A stretch of 19,253 nt of DNA from CAYVFC01 sp964450715 (GCA_964450715.1 CAYVFC010000146.1:1-19253); one strand, 5' to 3'. Counted from the first letter of the stretch, positions 8,123-16,031 are shown. Made by a program: numbers and translations. Notes: generated by a model not told the origin, from the letters alone.

Positions 8123-10069
8123 GTGCTGACGGGCTCACCTGACCTGAGCGACGATTCGCAGGCGATACGGGCACGGCGCGTCCTTTCGCTGGCAGCCATC
8201 CTGCTCGCGCTCTGGGCTGGCTGGGGTTGCCCGGGCAAGCCGAGCGGGCCCACCATAGGCCGATTGCCTGTCATCACCAGCGAGGATCCGCAGGCCGAGG
8301 TCGAGATACGAGAAGCGCGCGAGCTGCTCGATCGGGGCGATATCGCGGAAGCCGAGAAGCTGTACCGACGGTTTTTAGAGCAGCGCCCCGAAGATCCGCT
8401 GGTTCCGGTGGCAAACCTGGCGCTGGGGCGCATCGAGCTGGCCAAGGGACGGGTGGACGAGGCGCGCACCCTCTTCGCCAAGGTCGCCGCCCATCCCGAT
8501 CCCTCGATATCGGAGCAGGGACGCTTCTACGACGCAGTGGCGGCCCATTTGCAGGGAGACAACCGGCTGGCCATAGCCACGCTCAAGCCCATGCAGGGTC
8601 GCACCATCGATCCGGCCGACACCGCCCTGCTGCTGCGCACGCTGGCGGCCGCCTCCGAAGCGATCGGCGACTACCTGGGAGCGCTGGAGACGCTGGACGC
8701 GCTGGCGACAGGAGCCGTACCGGAGAGCGACCGCAAGGAGGCCGTCGCGGAGATCATAGCGATAGCCGCCGGCAAGGCTACCGCGGAACAGATCACCGCG
8801 GCGTACAAGGAGCTGGACCGCGAGGGAACGGCCTGGCCTCACGTAGCCAGGCGCGCCCTGCGCGACGCGGACGGGGCCGGCGACGTCGAGCGCATGAACG
8901 AGATCCTCGAGGACATTCAGGACGAGGACGTGGAGCTGGACGAGGAGCTGCAGGCGTTGGCGCTGCGCGCGGCGCGTCCCACCGAGGCCGACCCCCGGAC
9001 GATCGGCGCCATTCTCTCCCTGAGCGGGCGCGCGAGGAAGGTGGGCGAGCAGTCGCTACGTGGATTGATGCTGGCCGCCGGGCTCCCTCCCCAGGGACCG
9101 CCCGACCCCAAGGCGGCGCAGCTCGTTTTCAGGGACGACGGGGGCGATCCGGAGCGGGCGGTGCAGGCCGTCAACGAGCTGGTTTCGGCCCACCGGGTGG
9201 TGGCCATCGTCGGGCCCATCGAAGCGCGGGCGGCCGCGGCCGCCGCTCAGCGGGCGCAGGAGCTGGGCGTTCCCCTCATCGCGCTCACGCCCGCCGCCGA
9301 CATCGCCCGTACCGGGCCGATGGTCTTTCGCCTCTTCACCGCGCCGGAATACGAGTTACAAAGCCTGGTCGCGTACGCGGCGGGCGCCGGGGCCAAGCGC
9401 TTCGCCGTCTTGCATCCCGACGCCCCCTTCGGCAAGGTAATGCGAGACACCTTCTCGCGAGAAGTGGAGCGTAAAGGGGGGCAGACGGTTGTGGTCGAGA
9501 GCTATGCTCCGGACGCCACCTCCTTCGGCGAGCAGATCTCCCGGCTGGCCGCGGCTCGCTTCGACGCGCTGTTCATCGCTGATGCCTCTTCCAGGATAGC
9601 TCTCGTCGCTCCGGCGCTGGCCGCCGAGGATCTCTGGAGCACGCCCCCGGGAGAGGAAGCTCCCGGCAAGAAGGGGCGTGCCATTACCGTGCTCGCCCCC
9701 AGCGTGGGCTTCCATCCCTCCCTGGCCGTCAGCGCCGGTCGCTACCTGCAGGGGGCGGTCTTTTCCGCGCCCTTCGATGCCACGGCGGTCGAGGGACCGG
9801 CGCAGCGGTTTGCCGAGCAGTATAAGAAACAGTTCGGTTCCTCCCCGGACATGTTCGCGGCGTTCGCGTACGATGCCTACAAGCTCGTCCGCCAGGCGAT
9901 CGAAAAAGGCGCCACTACCCGCGAACAGGTCGCCAAATTGCTTCCCGGGGTGCGGTACCAGGACGCGGCCGGACCGAGCGCCGGATTCACCGCCACCCGC
10001 GAGCCGCTACGACCCGCTCGCCTGCTGCAGTTACAGGGCGATCGCTTCGTCGAGGCGGGATCGAAGTAG
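8123..10069 (+). CDS. TPR plus type I periplasmic-binding-fold lipoprotein (penicillin-binding protein activator-like)
   Basis: From the GTG at 8123 the protein is 648 aa. RARRVLSLAAILLALWAGWGC is an export signal ending in a probable lipidated Cys36 (the lipobox GWGC is atypical). Next come TPR-like helices (EARELLDRGDIAEAEKLYRRFLEQRPEDP and following; roughly residues 60-280). The C-terminal half, from TIGAILSLSG to the end, is a type I periplasmic-binding fold as in LivK-type receptors, with VFRDDGGDPERAVQAVNEL, VVAIVGPIEA, PLIALTPAAD and AYDAYKLVRQAI. TPR joined to this fold is the architecture of LpoA/LppC-type activators of peptidoglycan synthases, although a solute receptor is not excluded. 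The frame is open back to 7937. I chose 8123 because it places the signal near the N-terminus, but earlier starts (7973, 7937) are possible. It converges with the kinase gene. Confidence 0.85.
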   Translation: MLTGSPDLSDDSQAIRARRVLSLAAILLALWAGWGCPGKPSGPTIGRLPVITSEDPQAEVEIREARELLDRGDIAEAEKLYRRFLEQRPEDPLVPVANLALGRIELAKGRVDEARTLFAKVAAHPDPSISEQGRFYDAVAAHLQGDNRLAIATLKPMQGRTIDPADTALLLRTLAAASEAIGDYLGALETLDALATGAVPESDRKEAVAEIIAIAAGKATAEQITAAYKELDREGTAWPHVARRALRDADGAGDVERMNEILEDIQDEDVELDEELQALALRAARPTEADPRTIGAILSLSGRARKVGEQSLRGLMLAAGLPPQGPPDPKAAQLVFRDDGGDPERAVQAVNELVSAHRVVAIVGPIEARAAAAAAQRAQELGVPLIALTPAADIARTGPMVFRLFTAPEYELQSLVAYAAGAGAKRFAVLHPDAPFGKVMRDTFSREVERKGGQTVVVESYAPDATSFGEQISRLAAARFDALFIADASSRIALVAPALAAEDLWSTPPGEEAPGKKGRAITVLAPSVGFHPSLAVSAGRYLQGAVFSAPFDATAVEGPAQRFAEQYKKQFGSSPDMFAAFAYDAYKLVRQAIEKGATTREQVAKLLPGVRYQDAAGPSAGFTATREPLRPARLLQLQGDRFVEAGSK

Positions 10070-10074
10070 AGAGG

Positions 10075-11451
10075 CTACAACAACAGGACGAGGGCGGCGC
10101 CGATGGCGATCACGGCCAGTACGGCACCGCCAATTATCGCCAGACGCTTTCCGTTCGAGCCGCCCACCAGACCGAGCACGGAACCGGTCACCGACAGCGA
10201 GCTCGACCAGCCCCCGGTAACCGAGGGCTGGCCGCCCGGCCGCGGGGGCGGCACCGACGGGGTGCGCGGGGGCATACTGAGCGCGCCAAAGGGCTTGGGC
10301 GACGGTGCGACCGCCTGCCCGAGCGCCTCGGCGATCTCGGTCTCGGGAATGGTCGCCCACTGCTCCGCCGTTCCGCTCAGCCCGTAGGCCGCGATCAGCG
10401 CCTCGACCAGCTGTACCGTGCTCTCGTAGCGGCGCTCCTTTTCCTTGCGCAGCCCCTTCTCGATGACGTCGTCGACCGACTGGGGGGAGTCCGCCTTGAT
10501 GGTGCTGGCCGGCGGCGGCGTCTCGTTCATGATCTTGACCAGGATCTGAGCCACGTTGGGGGCACCGAACGCCACATTGCCGGTGATCATCTCGTATATG
10601 ATAGCGGATAGAGCGAATACATCCGTGCGCTGATCCACGTCGGCCGCACCCCGGGCCTGCTCGGGCGACATGTAATAGGGAGAGCCCAGGGTCGTACCCA
10701 GCGCGGTCAGCTTGGCGCCGGTCTCCACCTGCAGCTTCACCGAGCCGAAATCCAGCACCCGGACCACGTCGCCGTCCGCGCTGCGGCAGAGAAAGATGTT
10801 GTCCGGCTTCAGGTCGCGGTGGATGAATCCGAAGGAGTGGGCGTAACGCAGGGCGAGCGCGGTCTGCGCCACCACCCGTATCATGCGTTCCCTCGACAGC
10901 GAGCCCTCTCGCGCGAGCAGCTTGCCCAGCTCCTCGCCCACCAGGTACTCCATGGTCATGAAGTTGGAGCCCTGGTCGGTGGAACCGAACTCCAGCACCT
11001 TGATCACGTTGGGGTGTACCAGCTCGCTCGCCGATTCGTACTCCCGCTTGAACCGCTCTACCGCTACCTGGTCCTTGAGCACGTGCTGGTGCAGCACCTT
11101 GATGGCGACCCGCGACTTGGTCTCGGGGTGCCGCCCTTCGTACACCCGGCCCATTGCCCCGTCGGCCACCCGCGCCACCACCAAGTAGCCGCCGAGCTGC
11201 TCGCCCAGCAGCGGGTCTGGCTCGCTCTTGTCCTGTTCCTGAACGGTGATGGTCCCGTCGTGCCCGCAAAAGAAGATAGTGTCCGGGTACCTGCGGTTGC
11301 ACTGGGGACAGACGCGCGCCCGCCCGGGCGGCGGTCCGCCCGCGACGCCCGGCTCCAGCGGCTGCTCCGCCACTGTAGGCGTGCCGTCCTCCCCACAAAA
11401 CAGGATATTATCCTGATAGGTGGTTCCACATTCTGGACAGGTACGCGCCAC
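10075..11451 (-). CDS. Ser/Thr protein kinase with paired N-terminal zinc ribbons and C-terminal membrane anchor
   Basis: The protein is 458 aa from a GTG. Two short ribbons come first: C5-x2-C8...C19-GEDG and C48-x2-C51...C62-GHDG. Each has Asp where a fourth Cys might be expected. The Hanks-type kinase domain spans ~88-350. It has the P-loop ADGAMGRVY (96-104, first Gly replaced by Ala), VAIK with Lys118, HRDLKPDN (211-218), DFG (234-236) and SPEQ (262-265), so it should be active. A Pro/Ser-rich linker leads to a single hydrophobic segment at the extreme C-terminus (~436-458). The kinase would therefore be tail-anchored facing the cytoplasm, with no extracellular sensor. It lies 100 bases downstream of the roadblock gene on the same strand and may be cotranscribed. 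Confidence 0.93.
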   Translation of the reverse strand: MARTCPECGTTYQDNILFCGEDGTPTVAEQPLEPGVAGGPPPGRARVCPQCNRRYPDTIFFCGHDGTITVQEQDKSEPDPLLGEQLGGYLVVARVADGAMGRVYEGRHPETKSRVAIKVLHQHVLKDQVAVERFKREYESASELVHPNVIKVLEFGSTDQGSNFMTMEYLVGEELGKLLAREGSLSRERMIRVVAQTALALRYAHSFGFIHRDLKPDNIFLCRSADGDVVRVLDFGSVKLQVETGAKLTALGTTLGSPYYMSPEQARGAADVDQRTDVFALSAIIYEMITGNVAFGAPNVAQILVKIMNETPPPASTIKADSPQSVDDVIEKGLRKEKERRYESTVQLVEALIAAYGLSGTAEQWATIPETEIAEALGQAVAPSPKPFGALSMPPRTPSVPPPRPGGQPSVTGGWSSSLSVTGSVLGLVGGSNGKRLAIIGGAVLAVIAIGAALVLLL

Positions 11452-11551
11452 GATGCTCGATGCTATCCAACGATGACGGATGCCGCAATCATGTACTTCG
11501 TTCCCGCCACAAAATGCAACTGCCCCCGAGGCGCGCTCAACGCTTATTACC
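11452..11551. other. 100-base spacer between roadblock and kinase genes
   Basis: No gene and no convincing terminator is seen. On the minus strand TTGCAT followed 18 bases later by TACATG is a weak promoter candidate, so the kinase may be read through from the upstream genes, have its own promoter, or both. Confidence 0.35.
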
Positions 11552-12217
11552 TCAGAGCCGGGAGGTCCACTGATCCAGGTCCGGGTCGTGGACTAGGGTC
11601 AGCTCCGTACCCTTCTCGGTGCGGACCCGGAAGCACACCTTGCCCCTGGGGCGCAACTCCCCGCTCTCGATCCAGCGCCCGAGCACGTCCGATATCGTCA
11701 CCCGTTCGCCCCCGTCGGTGAAGGCGGACGGCGCGTAGCTCCACCCCTTGGCGCTACGCGTCTCCACCGTCAAGATGTCGTCCGCGGGCTCCCAGGCAGC
11801 CGCTGCCACCCCTGCATCCGCGCGGAACTCCCGCGCGGCGTGTACCAGCACCCGGCCGATCCGGTCGGCCTCTTCATCCTCCCCCGCTCCGGCCAGCACC
11901 ACCAACAGGTAGTCGTCGTTGATCCGCCGCGCCAGAAGCTCCTTGTCCCCGGTGGAAATCTCCAGGATGAAGCTCTCACCGTACTGCAGCTTGCGGTTGA
12001 CCTCCAGCACCTGCCCGAGCAGCGATACGGTCTGCGCCGCGACCACCTTGGCGTCGTAGGGATCGAGTGACGAGTAGTAGTCGATGCACTCGCCTTCCAT
12101 GTCGACGAAGGCCGCCATCTCCACCGAGGATACCGAATCGCAGACGCGGCGCAGGATGAGCGCGAATTCGCTCGGGCTCGTGTCCCGCTTCGCTTTCATT
12201 ACGCGCGGCTTGTTCAT
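11552..12217 (-). CDS. Roadblock/LC7-domain protein with C-terminal extension
   Basis: The protein is 221 aa. Residues ~15-137 match the roadblock/LC7 fold. This includes an N-terminal helix (FALILRRVCDSV), a strand with AAFVDMEGECIDYYS, a long helix (AKVVAAQTVSLLGQVLEVNRKL), then FILEIS and YLLVVLAG strands and a final helix (ADRIGRVLVHAAREF). Members such as MglB regulate small Ras-like GTPases (MglA) in motility and polarity; no such GTPase is in this window. Residues ~145-221 form an extra beta-rich domain with no family I can name. Its ATG overlaps the stop of the PPIase gene as ATGA (12214-12217), indicating translational coupling. A longer upstream frame exists but would overlap that gene heavily. 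Confidence 0.8.
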   Translation of the reverse strand: MNKPRVMKAKRDTSPSEFALILRRVCDSVSSVEMAAFVDMEGECIDYYSSLDPYDAKVVAAQTVSLLGQVLEVNRKLQYGESFILEISTGDKELLARRINDDYLLVVLAGAGEDEEADRIGRVLVHAAREFRADAGVAAAAWEPADDILTVETRSAKGWSYAPSAFTDGGERVTISDVLGRWIESGELRPRGKVCFRVRTEKGTELTLVHDPDLDQWTSRL

Positions 12218-13161
12218 CGCCTGTCGAGCACGGATAACCGTGCCTGCAACAGCCATTCTACCGCACTTTCGTCCGTTTGGATGTCGGCATTTGTCCGCAA
12301 TCGGTCGAAGAATACTTCCATCCGCTTCTTGCGCTTTTCCAGCAAGATCTCGGCTCGCAGCTGTCCGGCCGCCTCCTCGAAGCTCCAGTGCTGCTCCGGA
12401 TGGATGGCCGTGAGATAAATGGCGTGCCATCCGAACCTAGTCCGCACCGGCCGGGGCACCACGCCCGCCTCGGACAGCTCGAACATCGCGTCCTCGTATT
12501 CCTTGACCAGCCTGCCCGTCCGGCCGAAGGGGGGGAGTTTCTCCACGCGTATTTTAAAATCCGCGCCATGTTGCCCCCGCAATTGCTCTAAAATCCGTGC
12601 CGCCTCCTCGACCCCGGCGTAGGCCAGGGCGTCGACGGCCTCACCTGCCACCGCCTCGCCGGCTCGCGAGAGCTCCGGCGCCGCGTCGGCGGGCATACGG
12701 ACCAGCAGGTGGATCGTCTCGCGTTTCTCCGGAACGTGGAAGCGATCGTGGGCGGCTTCGTACGCCTTCCGAAGCTCTTCTTCCGCTACCGCCAAACTGT
12801 CAGCTTCCTCGATCAGTACCGCCTGTACGGCCGCTTGCTCGCCTACGTGGCGCACCTCCGCTACATCGGCGAACCCACGCCGCCGGGCCTCCTGCATCAA
12901 CAGTCGCTCGGCCACCAGCCGGTCGAGCGCCTCGCGCGAAGAGAGAGCAGAGCGCCGCACCAGTTCCCGCACCTCGCGAAGCGCAATACGACTACCGTCC
13001 ACCACGGCTACCGGGGTTTCGTCCGCTTCGGACCACGCGCCGCCTGCCGCGGGTTCTGTGTCGCGGACCGGTGACGAGGCCTTGCCGCATCCGCCGAGTG
13101 CTACACACAGCAACAGCACGATGGCACCGGAGGCCGCCGGGGTACGGCGGTAGAGCTTCAC
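12214..13161 (-). CDS. Parvulin-type (PpiC/SurA-like) peptidyl-prolyl isomerase lipoprotein
   Basis: The protein is 315 aa from a GTG six bases after the preceding stop. MKLYRRTPAAS...CVALGGC is a lipoprotein signal with lipidated Cys25. Residues ~50-140 are a SurA_N-like helical region (VAVVDGSRIALREVRELV, LDRLVAERLLMQEA). The PPIase domain runs from about 147 (ETIHLLVRM) to 253 and ends with the parvulin signature F-ELSEAGVVPRPVRTRFGWHAIYL (227-250). It would catalyse proline cis-trans isomerisation and act as a chaperone in the periplasm, facing outward from a membrane anchor. Its tight packing between the HEAT lipoprotein and the roadblock gene suggests it helps fold an envelope partner made by the same operon. 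Confidence 0.9.
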   Translation of the reverse strand: MKLYRRTPAASGAIVLLLCVALGGCGKASSPVRDTEPAAGGAWSEADETPVAVVDGSRIALREVRELVRRSALSSREALDRLVAERLLMQEARRRGFADVAEVRHVGEQAAVQAVLIEEADSLAVAEEELRKAYEAAHDRFHVPEKRETIHLLVRMPADAAPELSRAGEAVAGEAVDALAYAGVEEAARILEQLRGQHGADFKIRVEKLPPFGRTGRLVKEYEDAMFELSEAGVVPRPVRTRFGWHAIYLTAIHPEQHWSFEEAAGQLRAEILLEKRKKRMEVFFDRLRTNADIQTDESAVEWLLQARLSVLDRR

Positions 13162-13167
13162 GATCCG

Positions 13168-14847
13168 TCACCCGCCGGCACGGATGATCAGCCGGGAGCG
13201 GGTGGGCAGCGCCTCCCGCTTGAAATTGTTCCAGATGGAGCGGCCGGCTTCCTTATCCTCCATCTCGTCGATCTTGTCCACGGCCACCTTGCTGCCGCTG
13301 ACCGCGATGTAGTCCAGCGCACCCAGCACCTCGTTGCGTACCTCCAAGTCGCGGTGGGTTAGGTGCTTGGTGAGCCCGGCGATGGCCGCCTCGTTACCCC
13401 TGCCGAATCGGGCGATGGTATTGGCCGCCTTGCGCACCACGATGTTCTCCTTGTGCTCGAGCTTGCCGACCCAGCATTCGATATTCTCGTCGCACTCCTC
13501 GGCCGCCTTCATCACCATGTCGTACCCCTTGAAGTTCATGCCCAGCCGCTGCTTGAACTGCGGTCCCTTTTCCAGGAACACGTTGAGCTCGGGCATCTCG
13601 GTCTTGTTGGCCAGCATGGCATAGCCGATGAAGGAGAAGAGGCGGATGGGCGAGAGCTCGAACTCGTAGGTCTTGAGGATGTGCTGGAAGAAGGGCATGA
13701 CCTCGGGCGCGTACAGGTGCCGCACGGCGACCAGCAGCTGGGGTCGCTTGATGGCCTCGACTTCGTCGTAAACCTTCTTGACGGCGTCCAGGATCTGCTC
13801 GGTGTCGGCCTCATCGCGGTTGATGCTCACCAGGGCGATGGCCGCGCCGTACTGGCGGTCCTCGTTGTCTACCTTGGTCTCCTCCAGCAGGGGCTCGATG
13901 GCCTCGCGATATCCGAGCTTGCCCAGGGCATAGGTCGCCTCGGTGGAGACCAGCGCCCGCTCGTTCATCTTGGCGGCGAAGTCGGGGTCGCGCTGGCGGA
14001 TGGCCTGGATGTAGTTGCGCACCAGCTGGTTGGCATCCTCGTTCTTGCCCTGCAGGGTATCGATCAGGGGCTGCAGCGAGGGCTTGCCCACGGCGACCAG
14101 GGTCGCGGTGGCCACGTCGTTCATGCGCATCTGGGGCTTGGTAGGATCGAAGAGGTAGAGCGCCTTGATCATGGCCGGGACCGACTTCGCATCGGCGATC
14201 TTCACCAGCTGCTGGGCGGCCAGGATGTTGAAGAGGAAGTTCTGCGACTCGGACTGCGAGAGAGAGACCTTGATCAATGTATCGGTAGCCCCCTTGTCCT
14301 TCAGCCTGCCCAGCGCCTCGATGAATAGCTTGCGCATCTGGTTGTCTACGCCGCGCGACCGCTCGACGCGCTCCAGCGCCTCGCAGAGCCCCGCTACCAG
14401 CTGTCCGCGCTGGTCCGCCGGGACGTCGACATACTTGGTGGCCAGCGCGGCCGCTGTCGCCTGGTCCTCGGTCACCTCCTCGCGCCACTTCAGCGCCTCG
14501 ACGAAGACCGGAACGGCGCGCGGGTCGCGCATCTCCGACAGCAGCCGGACGATCCGCATACGGCCATCCGTGTCCGCCGGATTGTCCATGAAGGTCTTGA
14601 TCAGATGCTCGACGGACACGTCCACGAATTTTTGGAACGGCTCCGCCGAACGGTCGCCCTTTACCTCGACCAGCTTGGCCTCGAGGATGCGCTGCAAGTT
14701 CACCAGCGCATTGCTGCGGCGCACCTTGTCCGCCAGCTCCTTGGCCTGTCCCTCGGGATCATCCGGGTCCGCGTGACACCCCGTCAGCGAGAGAGCTCCC
14801 ACCGCCAAAATCATACCGAGCACGATAGCGTGGACAGACTTGCGCAT
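13168..14847 (-). CDS. HEAT-repeat lipoprotein
   Basis: The protein is 559 aa from the ATG at 14847, preceded by a strong GAGGAGG (14854-14860 read in reverse, six-base spacing). The frame stays open further upstream, but that part overlaps the bactofilin gene. The signal VHAIVLGMILAVGALSLTGC gives lipidated Cys24. The mature part is a HEAT-type alpha-solenoid with repeats such as RIVRLLSEMRDPRAVPVFVEAL, FIEALGRLKDKGATDTLIKV, TYALGKLGYREAIEPLLEE and NTIARFGRGNEAAIAGLTKHL, covering nearly its whole length. No enzymatic motif is seen. It should be an envelope-located protein-binding scaffold. A good promoter lies ~90 bases upstream, and the PPIase and roadblock genes follow without gaps, so this is the first gene of that operon. 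Confidence 0.9.
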   Translation of the reverse strand: MRKSVHAIVLGMILAVGALSLTGCHADPDDPEGQAKELADKVRRSNALVNLQRILEAKLVEVKGDRSAEPFQKFVDVSVEHLIKTFMDNPADTDGRMRIVRLLSEMRDPRAVPVFVEALKWREEVTEDQATAAALATKYVDVPADQRGQLVAGLCEALERVERSRGVDNQMRKLFIEALGRLKDKGATDTLIKVSLSQSESQNFLFNILAAQQLVKIADAKSVPAMIKALYLFDPTKPQMRMNDVATATLVAVGKPSLQPLIDTLQGKNEDANQLVRNYIQAIRQRDPDFAAKMNERALVSTEATYALGKLGYREAIEPLLEETKVDNEDRQYGAAIALVSINRDEADTEQILDAVKKVYDEVEAIKRPQLLVAVRHLYAPEVMPFFQHILKTYEFELSPIRLFSFIGYAMLANKTEMPELNVFLEKGPQFKQRLGMNFKGYDMVMKAAEECDENIECWVGKLEHKENIVVRKAANTIARFGRGNEAAIAGLTKHLTHRDLEVRNEVLGALDYIAVSGSKVAVDKIDEMEDKEAGRSIWNNFKREALPTRSRLIIRAGG

Positions 14848-14934
14848 CCGAAACCTCCTCGTCGAAGAGCGGCTGCCGGCGTCGACCGGAACCCAAATTC
14901 CCCAAAGATCCGTATACTTAGCGAAAACGCCGGC

Positions 14935-14964
14935 ACTATAACCGCATCGCTGTAGAACTGTCAA
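14935..14964 (-). promoter_or_regulatory. Sigma70-type promoter of the HEAT lipoprotein operon
   Basis: Read on the minus strand, TTGACA (14959-14964) is followed after 18 bases by TATAGT (14935-14940), a near-consensus pair. It lies 88 bases upstream of the HEAT start codon and just past the bactofilin stop at 14993. Confidence 0.7.
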
Positions 14965-14992
14965 CGACGGGCGCTGCTGGTTGCTCTCTACC

Positions 14993-15415
14993 TTACGCCC
15001 GTTTCCGCCGGTGGCGTACCGTGGCCCTCGCGTGCCGTCCCAGCTTCGCGGCTCGAATCGGTGGCGGAGCCGCGGCAGAAGCGGGTTGCCCACCAGTGCG
15101 CTGCACGCTCCCGGCGACCTCGCCGCCCTGGTCCACGTTGACCTCGGGCGCCGTGATATCACCCCGCACGCGCCCTCCCGCGTGTACCTCGACCAGACGC
15201 CCTGCGCGAACGTCGCCCACGATCTCGCCGGCCACGGAAACCGTCTCGGCTTCAACCGTGGCCCGCACCCGACCGGTAGGCCCCACGGTCAATACGCCGT
15301 CGATCGCGATCTCTCCCTCGAGCTGTCCCTCGATCCGTACGCTTCCTCGCCCCGAGAGGTTCCCTCGAAATGACCAGCCAGAGCCGATATACGCGTTTGC
15401 TCCTCCGACCGACAC
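14993..15415 (-). CDS. Bactofilin (polymer-forming cytoskeletal protein, DUF583)
   Basis: The protein is 140 aa from a GTG at 15415. Residues ~8-105 show the regular short-strand pattern of the bactofilin beta-helix, with repeated G-x-hydrophobic turns: IGSGWSFRGNLSG, RIEGQLEGEIAI, LTVGPTGRVRATVEA, VSVAGEIVGDVRA, VEVHAGGRVRGDI, APEVNVDQGGEVAGSV. Flanks are short: a hydrophilic N-terminus and a Pro/Ala-rich, strongly basic C-terminal tail (RHRRKRA). Bactofilins self-assemble into nucleotide-independent filaments that position cell-envelope, chromosome-segregation or polarity proteins. It lies 80 bases after the HU-like gene and directly upstream of the HEAT lipoprotein operon. Confidence 0.92.
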   Translation of the reverse strand: MSVGGANAYIGSGWSFRGNLSGRGSVRIEGQLEGEIAIDGVLTVGPTGRVRATVEAETVSVAGEIVGDVRAGRLVEVHAGGRVRGDITAPEVNVDQGGEVAGSVQRTGGQPASAAAPPPIRAAKLGRHARATVRHRRKRA

Positions 15416-15473
15416 GGTAAAAACCAGATCTGCGGGAGAAGAGGCGTGGACGTCCTAGAGCAGGGATGCCCGT

Positions 15474-15479
15474 ATTGTA
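15474..15479 (-). promoter_or_regulatory. Putative -10 element TACAAT ahead of bactofilin
   Basis: On the minus strand the context is GTACAATACGG, the same 11 bases found before the lipoprotein gene at 6399. It lies ~58 bases upstream of the bactofilin GTG. No clear -35 is seen. Confidence 0.35.
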
Positions 15480-15495
15480 CTCCAGAAGCGGAGGC

Positions 15496-15792
15496 CTACT
15501 CCTCTTCTTCCACGCGCTCGCCGTTGATAAGGGCTCTCAGCCCCTTACCTACCTTGAAAAACGGTAGGCGCTTAGCGGGTACCGAAACCGCCATCCCGGT
15601 GCGAGGATTGCGCCCGTTATACGGCTTGTACTCGCGAACCGAAAAGGAACCGAAGCCGCGGATCTCGATTCCCTCGTTACGTTCCAGCGCCGCAACCATC
15701 GAATCGAAGATGCAGTTGACGACCGACTCCGCTCGGCTTTTCGTGATCTTTTCGCTCTCGGAAAGTGATTCTATGAGCTCGGATTTGGTCAT
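15496..15792 (-). CDS. HU/IHF-family DNA-bending protein
   Basis: The protein is 98 aa, typical for the family. It starts MTKSELIESLSES, has the conserved EIRGFGSFSVREY segment (residues ~43-55) and the arm motif GRNPRTG (~59-65) with the proline that intercalates DNA. It ends FKVGKGLRALING plus an acidic tail. The arm and the N-terminus are closest to IHF-beta. It would bend DNA as a dimer and organise the nucleoid; the partner subunit is not in the window. A promoter lies ~20-50 bases upstream. Bactofilin follows 80 bases downstream. Confidence 0.93.
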   Translation of the reverse strand: MTKSELIESLSESEKITKSRAESVVNCIFDSMVAALERNEGIEIRGFGSFSVREYKPYNGRNPRTGMAVSVPAKRLPFFKVGKGLRALINGERVEEEE

Positions 15793-15813
15793 CGCCGCAA
15801 CCCCAGACTTCTA

Positions 15814-15841
15814 AATATATCTCTCGCGTAGCCGAGGTCAA
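15814..15841 (-). promoter_or_regulatory. Sigma70-type promoter of the HU/IHF-like gene
   Basis: On the minus strand TTGACC (15836-15841) and TATATT (15814-15819) are 16 bases apart and lie 22 bases or more upstream of the ATG at 15792. The AT-rich -10 region stands out in this GC-rich DNA. Confidence 0.6.
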
Positions 15842-15969
15842 TAACGATTCCGCATAGTTGCACAGATACCCCCCCGGCCTCGTCCCGATTCGGTGGTGGA
15901 AAGGGGAGCGACGTCTCTCTCAAGTCCCCTACTCAGGCCCGGCTTTTACCCGTCGGTGTTAAAAAAATG

Positions 15970-16001
15970 CGCAAATGTTGCCCATAAGTACCATTTGTGC
16001 G
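15970..16001. repeat. Inverted repeat upstream of the membrane HEAT gene (possible operator)
   Basis: CGCAAATG (15970-15977) pairs with CATTTG-T-GCG (15992-16001) with one bulged T. It sits between the divergent HU and HEAT genes, just upstream of a promoter-like pair on the plus strand. Confidence 0.35.
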
Positions 16002-16031
16002 TTGCCGATTGCCCCAAACATTCGGTATCGT
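16002..16031 (+). promoter_or_regulatory. Weak promoter candidate for the membrane HEAT gene
   Basis: TTGCCG (16002-16007) and TATCGT (16026-16031) are 18 bases apart and lie 32 bases upstream of the GTG at 16063. The match to consensus is modest. Confidence 0.3.

Noticed and set aside
10031..11398. 455-codon minus-strand frame overlapping the kinase gene
   Set aside because: It is the same strand shifted by one frame from an unmistakable kinase; it has no motif and is Arg/Gly/Ala rich.
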